A stretch of DNA of 21,011 nucleotides from Candidatus Villigracilis propinquus (GCA_016714565.1 JADKDM010000036.1:1-21011); one strand, 5' to 3'; shown: positions 1-8,731, numbered from the stretch's first letter. The notes: a model not told the origin generated them from the sequence alone. Program-made: numbers and translations.

Positions 1-2223
1 CCCACATTCAACGTAATTGGCCCAAAATCATTATTGTCTTTATCTTCTACGCCTTCGACTACATTGCAAGCTGCATCTGCGTACAGCCACAGGGTGTATG
101 CACCATCGGCAAGGCCGTTAGTGACCTCAACTGTTAGGCCGTCATCGGAACTCCCGGCAGGGATACCGGGGAAAAGATTATCTGGATGATAATCACCAAG
201 ATCTGGTTCCTGAGGATTGCTGGAATATAGGCAGCCTGCTTCATAATAGGTTTCAGGAGGATCCTCTTCATGCCCGGGAAGTGACACCAGAAGCGGTGTA
301 AAGCGGCTTTGAAAATATACAGAGCGGTAAAACGGAGGCGCAACTGTGCCGCCACGGTTCTTGATAAATATTTTTACATAAAAGGTCTGATCAGGATCGG
401 GTCTATTACTGGCAATGGGGACAAGCCCGGCGGCATCCTCTGTGAGCTCATAGCCAGTGATCACAAGATCTGCCATTTTAGCCCTGGTTACCGCATTGAA
501 AGCATTGACGCGCCCGTAGCCGGTTTCTTCGTCCCAGCCTGCAGCGCCGATATTGTCTGTGGTTTTTGAAGAATTTCCTGAACATGCGCAGGGGTCATAT
601 TGGTATTGACGGAAAGCATCAACCCAACCACACCGGAGACAATGGGGGTTGCGCCAGATGTGCCATTCATATAGCCCGTATAATCTAGCCCGTAAGCTGG
701 ATCGTAATTGGGGTCAGCGGTGTAACTGTATCCATACTCACCCATAATATCGGTGGTAGTAAGGTAAACACCGGCCGCCATCACGTCGAGGGCAGTACCG
801 TAATTGCTTCCCCAATTAATCCCATCGCCACATATGCCATCCAGGGGGTTTTTTCTCTGGTCGCACAGGTTCAGCGCGCCTACCGAGATCACATTGCTCA
901 GGGAGGCGGGCCAACTAACGTTATTACCATTGTCGTTCCCCGCCGCCGCCCCACAACCAGGCCTGTGCCGCCGCGTCCATTTGTGACCGCATTTGTAATG
1001 GCCGTATTCACTACAGTGGCGCCCAAACCGCCGCCCCAGCTATTATTCAGCACATCCGCGCCACCGCTATGCAGTGGATCAACAGCCCAGGCAATGCCAT
1101 TGGCCGCCCAAGCATCGATGTAAACCCATTACCGTTGCTAACGTTATAGGCGATCCGAATAGGCATGATCCTGACAGAGTTGGCAAACCCCGAAACCCGG
1201 GAGTTATCACTCACAGCCGCCGCAATGCCGGCCACGGCTGTACCGTGCGCATCATCGCTCCCCGATGCCGGAGCGCCGTTACTGCCCAGCCCGGTGGCGT
1301 CATACCCTGTCACGAGGTTGGTGACCAGATCCTCATGGGTCAGGTCCACGCCTTCATCGATAACAGCAATAATGATGCTGTTGTCGCCTTGTGTGATATT
1401 CCACGCTTCGGGAGCATCAATATCGGGATCTCCCGTGGTGGGTCCATATTGACCCGTATTATTCAAATACCACTGATCAGCAGCGTAATAGAATCATCGG
1501 GGTCCGGGGGACCATCGGACCAACAGAAGCTTCTGCGGTAGCGCCCACACCGGCGGGAGCAATGCGCACAAAATTCGGGGCGGCATACAGGGCAATGCCG
1601 CTCTCCTGATAATGATTGGCCATCCAAGGGCATCCAGTGAAGCAGCGGAAGTGACCCGCAGGACGAAGGTGTTTTCCTGCCCGAGGATAGGGAGACTACT
1701 TCCACACCGCGCGCAACGTTGAGCGCGTCAATATCTGCCATGCTTGTTGCGGGCGGGAAGGCGGCAATAAATTCATCGCTCACCACCATATCCACGCCGT
1801 CATAGGAATAGACCGGGTTGACCTGAGAAAAACTGGACGAACTGGCACGCATGGAATTAACACCCTGCACAAGATTTTTTGTTCCCAAGCCATCCTGCAA
1901 AGGCAGCAGGGTCAACCCAAGGTGGGGAATTTCACGCGCCCCGTCCAGCGGAGCCACCGTGCTGCTGAACTTGCCGGTGACAGACTGTTGCTCTACTGTA
2001 TCAGTGCTGACGAATTTGACTGAAACCCAATCCAGTGATGGGGTAAGGTTGACGCGCTGACCGTCCACATAGTAATAAAGGGAGGTGCCATCCGCCGCCA
2101 ATGGCTGCACATCGCCATTGGGTGTGGGCGGGGTGGGGTCCTGGGCATAGGCCACACTGGCACTGCTTCCAGCAAACTGGAAGACAACAGGACGATCAAA
2201 CCAAAGATCGAAAATAACTTCAT
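1..2223 (-). pseudogene. Secreted subtilisin-like (S8) serine protease with CARDB-type C-terminal domain; frame-disrupted, C-terminus beyond window
   Basis: Read with frame changes, this is one long secreted protease. It starts at 2223 with a signal peptide (MKLFSIFGLIVLLSSSLL, then AYA-QDP after a slip near 2172). A prodomain follows (YYYVDGQRVNLTPS to YAAPNFVRIAP), then an S8 catalytic domain. The triad is visible: Asp in IAVIDEGVDLTHEDL, His in DDAHGTAVAGI, oxyanion Asn in AAAGNDNGNN, Ser in NGTSGATPIVSG. From about 500 down to 1 there is a beta-rich domain starting ADLVITGYELTEDAAG that resembles CARDB adhesion modules; it is still open at the window edge. I count about eight single-base frame breaks (near 2172, 1691, 1624, 1508, 1491, 1120, 940 and 575), several in short C or G runs. 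All catalytic residues survive, so either the breaks are sequencing errors or the decay is recent. The S8 family call is secure; the substrate is unknown. Confidence 0.85.
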
Positions 2224-2291
2224 GAGCCAGGGGAGGATTTTCTCTTATTCATTATGTACCTCAATTTTTAACTAGTAGTTTGTACCGTTTA

Positions 2292-2992
2292 TTAGTTCTT
2301 TATCCGAATGAAATTTGGGGCGGCCTGGAGTGTTATGCCGCTTTCCTGATACAAATTCGCCATGGAGAGCGCATCCAACTCCGCGCTGCCAGTGACCCGT
2401 AAAACAAAAGTATTTTCCTGTCCTAAAATCGGCTGCACCAACTCCACACCGTGCGCGGCGTTGGCCTCGTCGATCTCCGTCCGGCTTTTTCCGGGAGGAA
2501 ATGTGGCGATAAATTCATCCCCCACTGCCATTTCGGCATCCGCAGTATAAAAAAGCGGATTCACCAGCAGGAAATTTATTTTATCACCACGCATCTTTTC
2601 CATAAGTTCGGTGTGTGCCCGGGGGGAGAGGCCTGTTTGCAAAGGCAGGATCGTGATGCCCAAAGAGGGGATATCGCGCGCCTGATCCAAAGAGCCCAAC
2701 GGGCTGCCGTACCCCGTCAAAACATCCTCCCGAACAGCGGGGTCGGCGCTTGCGAACTTCACCACGATCCATTCAAACGAAGGCGTCAATTCCACGCGCG
2801 CACCATCCAAATAATAATAGTATTCGGTCACTGCGGGAATGGTCTGGCTGGGTTCTGCGGGTGTGGTGGATGGATTATCGTCAACAATGGGGTATTGCTT
2901 TGCATACATCCTGCGATGAATAAAACCCCTGATAATAATGTCAACCTATAAATAAGTTTATGAAATGAATGATCTTTGCGCACTCTTTGCAT
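2292..2992 (-). pseudogene. Lipoprotein consisting of a free-standing subtilase prodomain-like domain; one frame slip after the signal
   Basis: The continuous reading starts at 2909, but 80 bases upstream in another frame is a good lipoprotein signal: start ATG at 2992, basic residues RVRK, hydrophobic LTLLSGVLF and lipobox F-I-A-G-C with Cys near residue 29. One missing C in the C run at 2889-2892 (complement strand) would join the lipobox to MQSNTPIVDDNPSTTP and the rest. The mature part (YYYYLDGARVELTPS to QAAPNFIRI) is a full-length paralogue of the prodomain of the adjacent protease (2223 and below). The shared blocks include TILPLQ, VGDEFIATFPP, LGQENTFVLRVT and YQESGI. No catalytic domain follows, and the protein ends just after the domain. 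Prodomains of this family act as folding helpers and inhibitors, so a lipid-anchored inhibitor or foldase for the protease is plausible but inferred. Confidence 0.75.
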
Positions 2993-3152
2993 GTCGTTAT
3001 CCAATCGGAACTATACGCAATCAGATTCCTTTCTTGTCGCTGCCGTGTAAAAAGAGAGATGGTATGAGCCTGCAAGGAAATCTTATAGACGGAGCTTCAA
3101 ATTCTGCATCAGTCTATAATGTATTTTATACCAAAACAACCGGCTTTTAAGC

Positions 3153-3166
3153 AGGACAAAAGTCCT
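3153..3166. promoter_or_regulatory. Perfect dyad AGGAC-AAAA-GTCCT in the rfbD/lipoprotein gap
   Basis: This is a 14-bp perfect inverted repeat (AGGAC, four A, GTCCT) within the 247-bp gap 2993-3239 between two minus-strand genes. It lies about 160 bp upstream of the lipoprotein start. It is not followed by a T run on either strand, so it looks more like an operator for a dimeric regulator than a terminator. No other supported feature is visible in this gap. Confidence 0.4.
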
Positions 3167-3239
3167 ATGAAATGAACCTGGAGTAAGGTAAGAGACGTCC
3201 AGGAGGCCGGACTTGAAATAAAACGAGGGCCATGCACGC

Positions 3240-3992
3240 TCATTCCCCCCATGGCCCACTGCAGGGCGGTCTTCCAATCCGGCAGGCGCAGACCAAACGC
3301 TCGTTCAAAGCGCGAACAATCCAACGTGGTATAAAGCGGACGAAGAGCAGGGGCGGGGAAATCTGCGGTGAGTGCCGCTTCAAAATTCTTTCGTGCGGCG
3401 GGGGTCAAACTCAATGGCGCGTAAAATCGGCCCCTTGCACGCGCCCCACCTTGGATCCGATTTGATCTGTGACGATCTTCAACGTTTCCTGTTTCCTCGC
3501 CCACGAAAGTACCTTGGACACAAACCCATTCCCCCGCAGACTATACACCCAGCTTGTACGCAGGATGACATATGCGCCTCCCACCTGACCGATGGCCTGC
3601 TCGCCTTTCAATTTGCTTTGACCATACACATTGAGTGGATTCGTCTTGTCATCCTCAGTATAGGCGGAAGTCTTCGTGCCATCAAAAACATAATCGGTGG
3701 AATAGTGAATGAACGGAGCCTTCAACGTGCGCGCTTCCTCCGCCATCACTATGGGAACCTTTTCATTAAGCAGCATGGCAAGGTCAGGTTCCTTCTCTGC
3801 CTGATCCACAGCCGTATATGCCGAACCGTTTACGATCAACGCAGGCCGCACCTCTCGAATGGTACGGACGAGGCATCAATTGGACAGGTCCAATTCATCG
3901 GGGCCGAACGCATAAATATCCCCCAGCGGCGCAAGCGTCCTATTCAGTTCCCAGCCTAATTGACCCGTCTTTCCAAACAGAAGTATTTTCAT
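3240..3992 (-). pseudogene. rfbD: dTDP-4-dehydrorhamnose reductase, frame-disrupted and internally shortened
   Basis: RmlD/RfbD catalyses the last step of dTDP-L-rhamnose synthesis, the NAD(P)H-dependent reduction of the 4-keto sugar. The start ATG at 3992 overlaps the rfbA stop (ATGA). The N-terminus MKILLFGKTGQLGWEL holds the GxxGxxG nucleotide loop, followed by DELDLSN, an in-frame TGA near 3878, and then VRTIREVRPALIVNGSAYTAVDQAE. The catalytic YGQSKLKGE (YxxxK) and the block RTSWVYSLRGNGFV are present. After IVTDQIGS the frame slips near 3424-3450, and it resumes as ALTADFPAPALRPLYTTLDCSRF to LRLPDW; a slip in the G run 3243-3248 would give a stop at 3240. The total is about 250 codons against the usual 290-300. 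The missing segment falls between the DQ-G-S block and the ALTADFP block, where family members normally carry the YHLAG region. Identity is firm; functionality is doubtful. Confidence 0.85.
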
Positions 3993-4867
3993 AATGGGTT
4001 TTCTTCATTCGCCAGCCGCAGCAAATAAGCGCCATAGCCGTTATTCCCCATTTGTTTCGCCAGGTCCCTTAGTTGTTCCCGGGTAATGAACCCGCGGCGG
4101 TAGGCAATTTCCTCCGGGGACGAGATCATCAATCCCTGGCGCTCTTCCACAGCCTGCACAAAATTGGCCGCCTGCAGCAGGGACTCATGTGTGCCGGCAT
4201 CCAGCCAGGCAACGCCGCGCCCGAACGGCGTAACCTGCAGTTCCCCCGCCTCCAGATAAATACGGTTCAGGTCTGTGATCTCGATCTCACCGCGCACCGA
4301 GGGTTTCAATGACTCGGCAAACCCCACCACGCGTTCGTCGTAGAAATACAGACCCGGCACCGCATAATGAGAGCGGGGCGTTTTGGGTTTTTCTTCCAAA
4401 CTAATGGCCTTGCCCTGCGCGTCAAATTCCACAACCCCGTATCGCTCCGGGTCTTGAACCGGGTAGGCAAAAACCAGCGCGCCATGCTTTAATGCGGCGG
4501 CAGAGGTCAATTGCGTGGGCAATCCCTGCCCGAAAAAGATGTTATCGCCAAGGATGAGGCAAACGCGCTCTCCATTAATAAATTCCTTGCCGACCAAAAA
4601 GGCATCCGCCAATCCGCGCGGCTCGGCCTGCTCTGCATAGGACAATTGCAGCCCCCAGGAGTTCCCATCTCCCAAAAGCCGGCGGATCACCGGCAGATCC
4701 TCCGGCGTGCTGATCACCAGAATTTCCCGGATCCCGGCCAGCATCAGCATGGACAGGGGGTAATAGATCATGGGTTTGTCGTACACTGGCAGCATTTGTT
4801 TGCTGGTTGCCAAAGTTAAAGGATACAGACGCGTTCCACGTCCACCCGCAAGAATAATTCCCTTCAT
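3989..4867 (-). CDS. rfbA: Glucose-1-phosphate thymidylyltransferase
   Basis: This enzyme condenses dTTP and glucose-1-phosphate to dTDP-glucose, the first committed step of dTDP-L-rhamnose synthesis. The 292-residue length is normal for the family. The nucleotide-binding signature GGRGTRLYPLT lies at residues 8-18 and the lysine of SKQMLPVYDKPM follows. The metal/sugar-binding LGDNIFFG is near residue 106, with EEKP and the family blocks RGEIEITDLN and WLDAGTHESLL after it. It lies 18 bp after rfbB, and its stop overlaps the start of rfbD, so the genes are translationally coupled. No disruption is seen. The product feeds rfbB and finally rhamnose-containing cell-surface glycans. Confidence 0.97.
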   Translation of the reverse strand: MKGIILAGGRGTRLYPLTLATSKQMLPVYDKPMIYYPLSMLMLAGIREILVISTPEDLPVIRRLLGDGNSWGLQLSYAEQAEPRGLADAFLVGKEFINGERVCLILGDNIFFGQGLPTQLTSAAALKHGALVFAYPVQDPERYGVVEFDAQGKAISLEEKPKTPRSHYAVPGLYFYDERVVGFAESLKPSVRGEIEITDLNRIYLEAGELQVTPFGRGVAWLDAGTHESLLQAANFVQAVEERQGLMISSPEEIAYRRGFITREQLRDLAKQMGNNGYGAYLLRLANEENPL

Positions 4868-4885
4868 CGCCGTTTCTCCTGATCG

Positions 4886-5959
4886 TTACCGTGATTTGTA
4901 ATTCGCATCCATCCAGCCTTTATATTCCTGCTTCTGGCGGATGGCGGTCACCCACTCCGGGTGGGAAAGATACCAATTGACAGTGTCCAGCAGCCCCTCG
5001 GTCAGGGTGTGGCGCGGACGCCAGCCCAGTTCACTGCTGATCTTATGAGTGTCCATATCATAGCGGCGGTCATGCCCGGGACGATCCGTCACGAATTGGA
5101 TCAAATCCTTGTGAGGCGTATGGCTCGCATCTTTGGATACTTCATCGAGTATCTCGCAGATCGTTTCCACGATGGTCAGGTTGGCGGGCTGGTTCTCGCC
5201 GCCAATATTGTACGTGGAACCGGTGGTCCCCTTTTTCAACACAAGATGGATCGCATCGCAATGGTCTTCCACGTGCAGCCAGTCGCGGATCTGCTGGCCG
5301 TCACCATACACGGGCAGGGGCTTTCCTTCGATGGCATTCAGGATGATGAGCGGGATTAATTTTTCAGGGAATTGATATGGCCCGTAATTATTCGAACAGT
5401 TGGTCATGGTAAACGGCAGGCCGTAGGTATGCCCATACGAACGGACAAGATGGTCGCTGGATGCCTTCGATGCGGCATACGGCGAATTCGGCGCGTAGGG
5501 TGTCTCCTCCGTCCACGCGGGTTCGCCGGGGGCAAGCGACCCAAAGACCTCATCCGTGGAAACATGGTGAAAGCGCACATTTTCCAGCGGAAAAGGTTTA
5601 TCCTGGATCCAGAATATACGCGCCGCATCCAGAAGGGAAAACGTCCCCATGATGTTGGTTTCTATGAACTGACGCGGCCCCAAAATGGAGCGATCCACAT
5701 GTGACTCAGCGGCGAAGTGAACAATCGTATCCACTTGATATTTTCGCAGCAATTCACCGACGAATTCCGTGTTGCAAATATCTCCCTGAACAAAGGTGTA
5801 GCGCGGGTCACTGGAAACATCTCTTAGGTTTTCCAAACTACCCGCGTAAGTAAGCGCATCCAGGTTAATCACCTGCACATCGGGTTCAACCTTCAAAAGA
5901 TGATGAATAAAATTCGAGCCGATAAACCCGGCCCCGCCGGTAACCATCACATTTTTCAT
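4886..5959 (-). CDS. rfbB: dTDP-glucose 4,6-dehydratase
   Basis: This is an extended short-chain dehydrogenase that converts dTDP-glucose to dTDP-4-keto-6-deoxyglucose, using tightly bound NAD. The N-terminus MVTGGAGFIGSNFI contains the GxxGxxG loop. The catalytic triplet is in HVSTDEVFGSL (Thr, Asp, Glu), and the YxxxK pair is in SPYAASKASSDH. Substrate-binding blocks NCSNNYGPYQFPEKLIP and VYGDGQQIRDWLHVEDHC are intact. The 357-residue length is typical. It is the second gene of the operon, 101 bp after rfbC, and the gap between them contains an inverted repeat. No oddities are seen. Confidence 0.97.
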   Translation of the reverse strand: MKNVMVTGGAGFIGSNFIHHLLKVEPDVQVINLDALTYAGSLENLRDVSSDPRYTFVQGDICNTEFVGELLRKYQVDTIVHFAAESHVDRSILGPRQFIETNIMGTFSLLDAARIFWIQDKPFPLENVRFHHVSTDEVFGSLAPGEPAWTEETPYAPNSPYAASKASSDHLVRSYGHTYGLPFTMTNCSNNYGPYQFPEKLIPLIILNAIEGKPLPVYGDGQQIRDWLHVEDHCDAIHLVLKKGTTGSTYNIGGENQPANLTIVETICEILDEVSKDASHTPHKDLIQFVTDRPGHDRRYDMDTHKISSELGWRPRHTLTEGLLDTVNWYLSHPEWVTAIRQKQEYKGWMDANYKSR

Positions 5960-6006
5960 AAGAATATGTTTTTCCTTTTGTTTCTTTTTTTCAATTCATT
6001 CTTTAC

Positions 6007-6047
6007 TCCCTGCTCCCTCGGGGGCTTAGCCCTCGCCAGAGCAGGGA
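6007..6047. repeat. Inverted repeat between rfbC and rfbB
   Basis: Nine-base arms TCCCTGCTC (6007-6015) and GAGCAGGGA (6039-6047) enclose a second small stem, GGGC-TTA-GCCC (6022-6032). It lies in the only long intra-operon gap (5960-6060). On the minus strand it is followed within about 15 bases by A-rich, T-poor sequence, so a strong intrinsic terminator is unlikely. An mRNA-processing or attenuating stem-loop between rfbC and rfbB fits better. Confidence 0.5.
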
Positions 6048-6060
6048 AAGTTGGCGTCAA

Positions 6061-6606
6061 TCAATCAAACAACTCGGCTTCAGCGAATGGCTTCCCATTA
6101 ATATCCTTATTGGAAAGGATGGGAGCATCATCCACCAACGGCCACTCCACGCCAATTTTGGGGTCATTCCACAACAGGCTGCGGTCCCATTCCGGCGCGT
6201 AGTAATCCGTTACTTTATAGGTGATCTCAGCCCTTTCACTTAATACGTAGAACCCATGTGCAAAGCCGGGCGGCACCCACAACTGGTCCTTGTTTTCCGC
6301 CGAAAGGATCACACCCACCCACTGACCAAAGGTCGGCGAACTGCGGCGAATATCCACCACCGCATCGAAGATCTCACCCGCAATGGCGCGCACCAACTTC
6401 CCCTGCGTCTGCTTAATTTGATAATGCAAACCGCGCAGCACCCCGCGCTGAGAAGCGGAATGATTTTCCTGCACGAATTTATAATCGACCCCGGCAGCGA
6501 CAAACTCATTTTCACGGTACGTTTCAAGGAAGAAACCACGCGGGTCATCGAACACCTTTGCTTTTATAACCAATACATCCGGGATTTTTGTTGGGACAAA
6601 TTCCAT
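6061..6606 (-). CDS. rfbC: dTDP-4-dehydrorhamnose 3,5-epimerase
   Basis: This cupin-fold epimerase acts on dTDP-4-keto-6-deoxyglucose, between the rfbB and rfbD steps. The 181-residue length is normal. Hallmarks are FLETYRENEF, QENHSASQRGVLRGLHYQ (catalytic His in GLHYQ), KLVRAIAGEIFDAVVDIRRSSPTFGQW, LWVPPGFAHGFYVLSE and VTDYYAPEWDRSLLWNDP, which holds the catalytic Tyr. It is the first gene of the rhamnose operon. The start at 6606 gives the canonical N-terminus MEFVPTKIPDVLVI. An AGGAG lies upstream, but about 13 bases from the ATG, which is wider than optimal. Confidence 0.96.
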   Translation of the reverse strand: MEFVPTKIPDVLVIKAKVFDDPRGFFLETYRENEFVAAGVDYKFVQENHSASQRGVLRGLHYQIKQTQGKLVRAIAGEIFDAVVDIRRSSPTFGQWVGVILSAENKDQLWVPPGFAHGFYVLSERAEITYKVTDYYAPEWDRSLLWNDPKIGVEWPLVDDAPILSNKDINGKPFAEAELFD

Positions 6607-6915
6607 ATCTTGGAAAACTCTCCTTTAAAATAACGACCTCGCAATTATATCCCCTCCCCGATGGAATAACGCCTCTTTCCCCGCCTTGAATTGGCCGCAA
6701 CCAGACGCAGGATTCAACGCCCTGGCATTTTGACTGGAAATAATGGGGTAAAATCCCCAGCGCAGCGTAAGATTTTATACTCATCAACAATCTACTCGTT
6801 AACCCACCGTACGCGGCAGCGCGAGATTTATCTCACGTTTTCAGGCGACATGAATGTCACACTACGAGGAAACTACGCAATATCAGTTGTTAAATTATTT
6901 TACATGGAGAATCAA
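6607..6915. promoter_or_regulatory. Divergent intergenic region between rfbC and tpx
   Basis: These 309 bp separate the minus-strand rhamnose operon from plus-strand tpx and must hold both promoters. For rfbC, a TATAAT hexamer on the minus strand (6649-6644) sits about 38 bases upstream of the start; I see no good -35 at the right spacing. Nearer tpx there is a small perfect dyad, GACAT-GA-ATGTC (6847-6858). The plus-strand reading from 6691 that is in frame with tpx has no conserved look and I treat it as leader. No further gene is supported. Confidence 0.45.
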
Positions 6916-7440
6916 ATGACCACCGTTCGTACCGATGTTTTCAAAATTGGCGATAAATTCGCAACCCTGCTTGGCGATGAAGTAAAAGTGGGGCAGGCCG
7001 CGCCCGAATTCACCTCCGTTGTGCCGGGCTGGACTCCCGTCAACCCCATTCAAGATTCCAAGGGAAAAGTTATCATCATTTCCGCCGTCCCTTCATTGGA
7101 TACCGATGTCTGTGACCGCGAGACCCGCCGCTTCAATGAAGAAGCCGCCAAACTTGGCGATGACATCATCATCTACACCATCAGCACCGATTTCCCGATG
7201 GCGCAAAAACGCTGGTGCGGCGCCGCCGGTGTGGACAAGGTGAAAGTCGTTTCCGACGTGCTCGATACCGACTTCGGTTTGAAGTATGGCATCGTCATCA
7301 AGGAACGCCGCTACCTGCGCCGCTCTGTTTTTATCGTTGACCGTGACGGCAAGCTGACCTATGTCAACTACCTGCCTATTCTCGGCGAAGAACCGAACTA
7401 CGATGAAGTCATCAATGCCGCGAAGGACGCTCTCAAGTAA
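6916..7440 (+). CDS. tpx: Thiol peroxidase (atypical 2-Cys peroxiredoxin, Tpx family)
   Basis: This enzyme reduces hydrogen peroxide and alkyl peroxides with thioredoxin as reductant. The peroxidatic Cys near residue 66 is in VPSLDTDVCDRETRRFN and the resolving Cys near residue 101 is in FPMAQKRWCGAAG, a spacing typical of Tpx. KEFxxLx-type blocks and the C-terminal EEPNYDEVINAA agree. The family Thr precedes the Cys by three residues (T-D-V-C). I chose the ATG at 6916 because GGAG sits 6 bases upstream (6906-6909) and it gives a 174-residue protein of normal size; an ATG at 6904 overlaps that Shine-Dalgarno sequence. It is monocistronic, with a terminator directly downstream. Confidence 0.95.
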   Translation: MTTVRTDVFKIGDKFATLLGDEVKVGQAAPEFTSVVPGWTPVNPIQDSKGKVIIISAVPSLDTDVCDRETRRFNEEAAKLGDDIIIYTISTDFPMAQKRWCGAAGVDKVKVVSDVLDTDFGLKYGIVIKERRYLRRSVFIVDRDGKLTYVNYLPILGEEPNYDEVINAAKDALK

Positions 7441-7489
7441 AGCGAATGCCTGAGAAAACAGGATCAGGCAGCAGATCAAGAAGGAAGCG

Positions 7490-7518
7490 AAAACCGTCCC
7501 GAGCAGGGGCGGTTTTTT
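7490..7518 (+). terminator. Rho-independent terminator of tpx
   Basis: AAAACCGTCCC pairs with GGGGCGGTTTT (one bulge) around a short GAGCA loop, and the T run TTTTTT ends it. It starts about 50 bases after the tpx stop and precedes the azlC ribosome-binding site. Confidence 0.9.
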
Positions 7519-7564
7519 CATCCGAATGATACAATCCGCCCCATTAAAAACCACGGAGAATTTC

Positions 7565-8266
7565 ATGAACGAATCATATAAAGAATTCTGGAACGGTGTG
7601 CGCGCCGAGATTCCATTATTGATCGGGGTCTTTCCTTTTGGAATGATCTATGGCGCGTTGGCGCTGAATGCGGGCTTATCTACAGCAGCGTCGCAGTTGA
7701 TGTCCTCAATGATCTTTGCGGGGTCGGCACAATTCATCACCGCCCAGCTCGTGCATGATGCCGCGCCCGCCTTCGTGATCATTGTGACCATTGCCGTGGT
7801 GAACCTGCGCCACATGTTGTACAGCGCGTCGCTTGCGCCGTATCTGGAACATCTTTCCGTGCGCTGGAAGGCGGTGCTTTCCTATCTGCTCACCGATGAG
7901 GCCTACGCGCCCAGCATTCTTAATTATGAAAAGAACGGCGTTCAGCCGTTCAGTCACTGGTTTTTATTTGGCGCGGGGTTTTCACTATGGTTCAACTGGC
8001 AGGTCAGCACCGCGCTTGGGATCTTTCTCGGCGCGGCCATCCCCGCAGAATGGCCGCTTGATTTTGCCCTGCCCCTCACGTTTATCGCCATGGTGGTTCC
8101 CATTCTCAAAAATCGTCCCATGGTGGCCTCGGCACTTTCAGCAGGGTTGGCGGCCGTGCTTGCACACAGCCTGCCGTTTAAACTTGGCATCATCCTCGCC
8201 GCGCTGACGGGCATTCTCGTTGGAACGATCCTGGAAGGCAGAGTATCCACAAGGAGGGCGCAATGA
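7565..8266 (+). CDS. azlC: AzlC-family branched-chain amino acid export permease, large subunit
   Basis: This is the inner-membrane large subunit of the AzlCD exporter, implicated in efflux of branched-chain amino acids and analogues. The 233-residue protein is strongly hydrophobic with several membrane segments (for example IPLLIGVFPFGMIYGALAL, and a long one around FALPLTFIAMVVPI). The family signature FAGSAQFITAQL is followed by a conserved NLRHMLYSASLAPYL block and TDEAYAP. The start at 7565 is set by GGAG at 7555-7558; an upstream in-frame ATG at 7526 has no such site and overlaps the tpx terminator end. Its stop overlaps the azlD start by four bases (ATGA). Confidence 0.93.
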   Translation: MNESYKEFWNGVRAEIPLLIGVFPFGMIYGALALNAGLSTAASQLMSSMIFAGSAQFITAQLVHDAAPAFVIIVTIAVVNLRHMLYSASLAPYLEHLSVRWKAVLSYLLTDEAYAPSILNYEKNGVQPFSHWFLFGAGFSLWFNWQVSTALGIFLGAAIPAEWPLDFALPLTFIAMVVPILKNRPMVASALSAGLAAVLAHSLPFKLGIILAALTGILVGTILEGRVSTRRAQ

Positions 8267-8574
8267 ATATCTGGCTGGTTATGCTGATCGGCGGATTGAT
8301 CACTTTTGGCATGAGGTTCTCGCTCATTTATTTGTTCGGCAGGTTCGAGATCCCCGAGACGATGCGGCGCGCTTTGCATTACGTCCCTCCTGCGGTGCTT
8401 TCCGCGATCATTGTCCCTGAGCTGCTTTTTCGCAATAATGTCCTCGATCTATCCCTCGACAACACGCGCCTGCTTGCAGGTGTGATCGCAATTTTGGCGG
8501 CGTGGTTTTCCAAGAATACACTTGTCACGATCCTCGTGGGGATGGCCGCCCTGCTTATTCTGCAATTGCTGTAA
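8263..8574 (+). CDS. azlD: AzlD-family branched-chain amino acid transport protein, small subunit
   Basis: This is the small partner subunit of AzlC. The 103 residues contain three to four membrane segments, with the family features ITFGMRFSLI near the N-terminus and RALHYVPPAVLSAIIVPEL in the middle. Translation is coupled to azlC by the ATGA overlap, and an AGGAGG-like stretch (AAGGAGGGCGCA) lies inside the azlC end. The MITE-like element begins immediately after the TAA stop. Confidence 0.93.
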   Translation: MNIWLVMLIGGLITFGMRFSLIYLFGRFEIPETMRRALHYVPPAVLSAIIVPELLFRNNVLDLSLDNTRLLAGVIAILAAWFSKNTLVTILVGMAALLILQLL

Positions 8575-8730
8575 TAGACCTCTTGCATAAGCAGCCACAG
8601 AGCACATAGAGCTATTTGAGAAAACCTCTAAAACTCTCTTCTTCTCTCTGTGACCTCTGTGGCAAAAATGACTTTTGCGGTTTGGAAGTAGAACTTCCGA
8701 ACTCCAGAAAATACTTATGCAAGAGGTCTA
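8575..8730. mobile_element. MITE-like non-autonomous insertion with 17-bp perfect terminal inverted repeats
   Basis: The arms TAGACCTCTTGCATAAG (8575-8591) and CTTATGCAAGAGGTCTA (8714-8730) are exact inverses bounding 156 bp without a coding region. The outermost TA on each side can be read as a TA target duplication around GACCTC...GAGGTC, as seen for IS630/Tc1 and some IS5-group elements. The interior is structured: CCACAGAG (8595-8602) is mirrored by CTCTGTGG (8655-8662), and GGAAGT-AGA-ACTTCC (8684-8698) is a tight hairpin. The element separates azlD from the bidirectional terminator at 8738. The parent IS family is unknown. Confidence 0.8.
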
Positions 8731-8731
8731 A

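Noticed and set aside
1074..1541. Long plus-strand readings opposite the protease gene
   Set aside because: They are antisense to regions with clear S8 motifs and have no family pattern.
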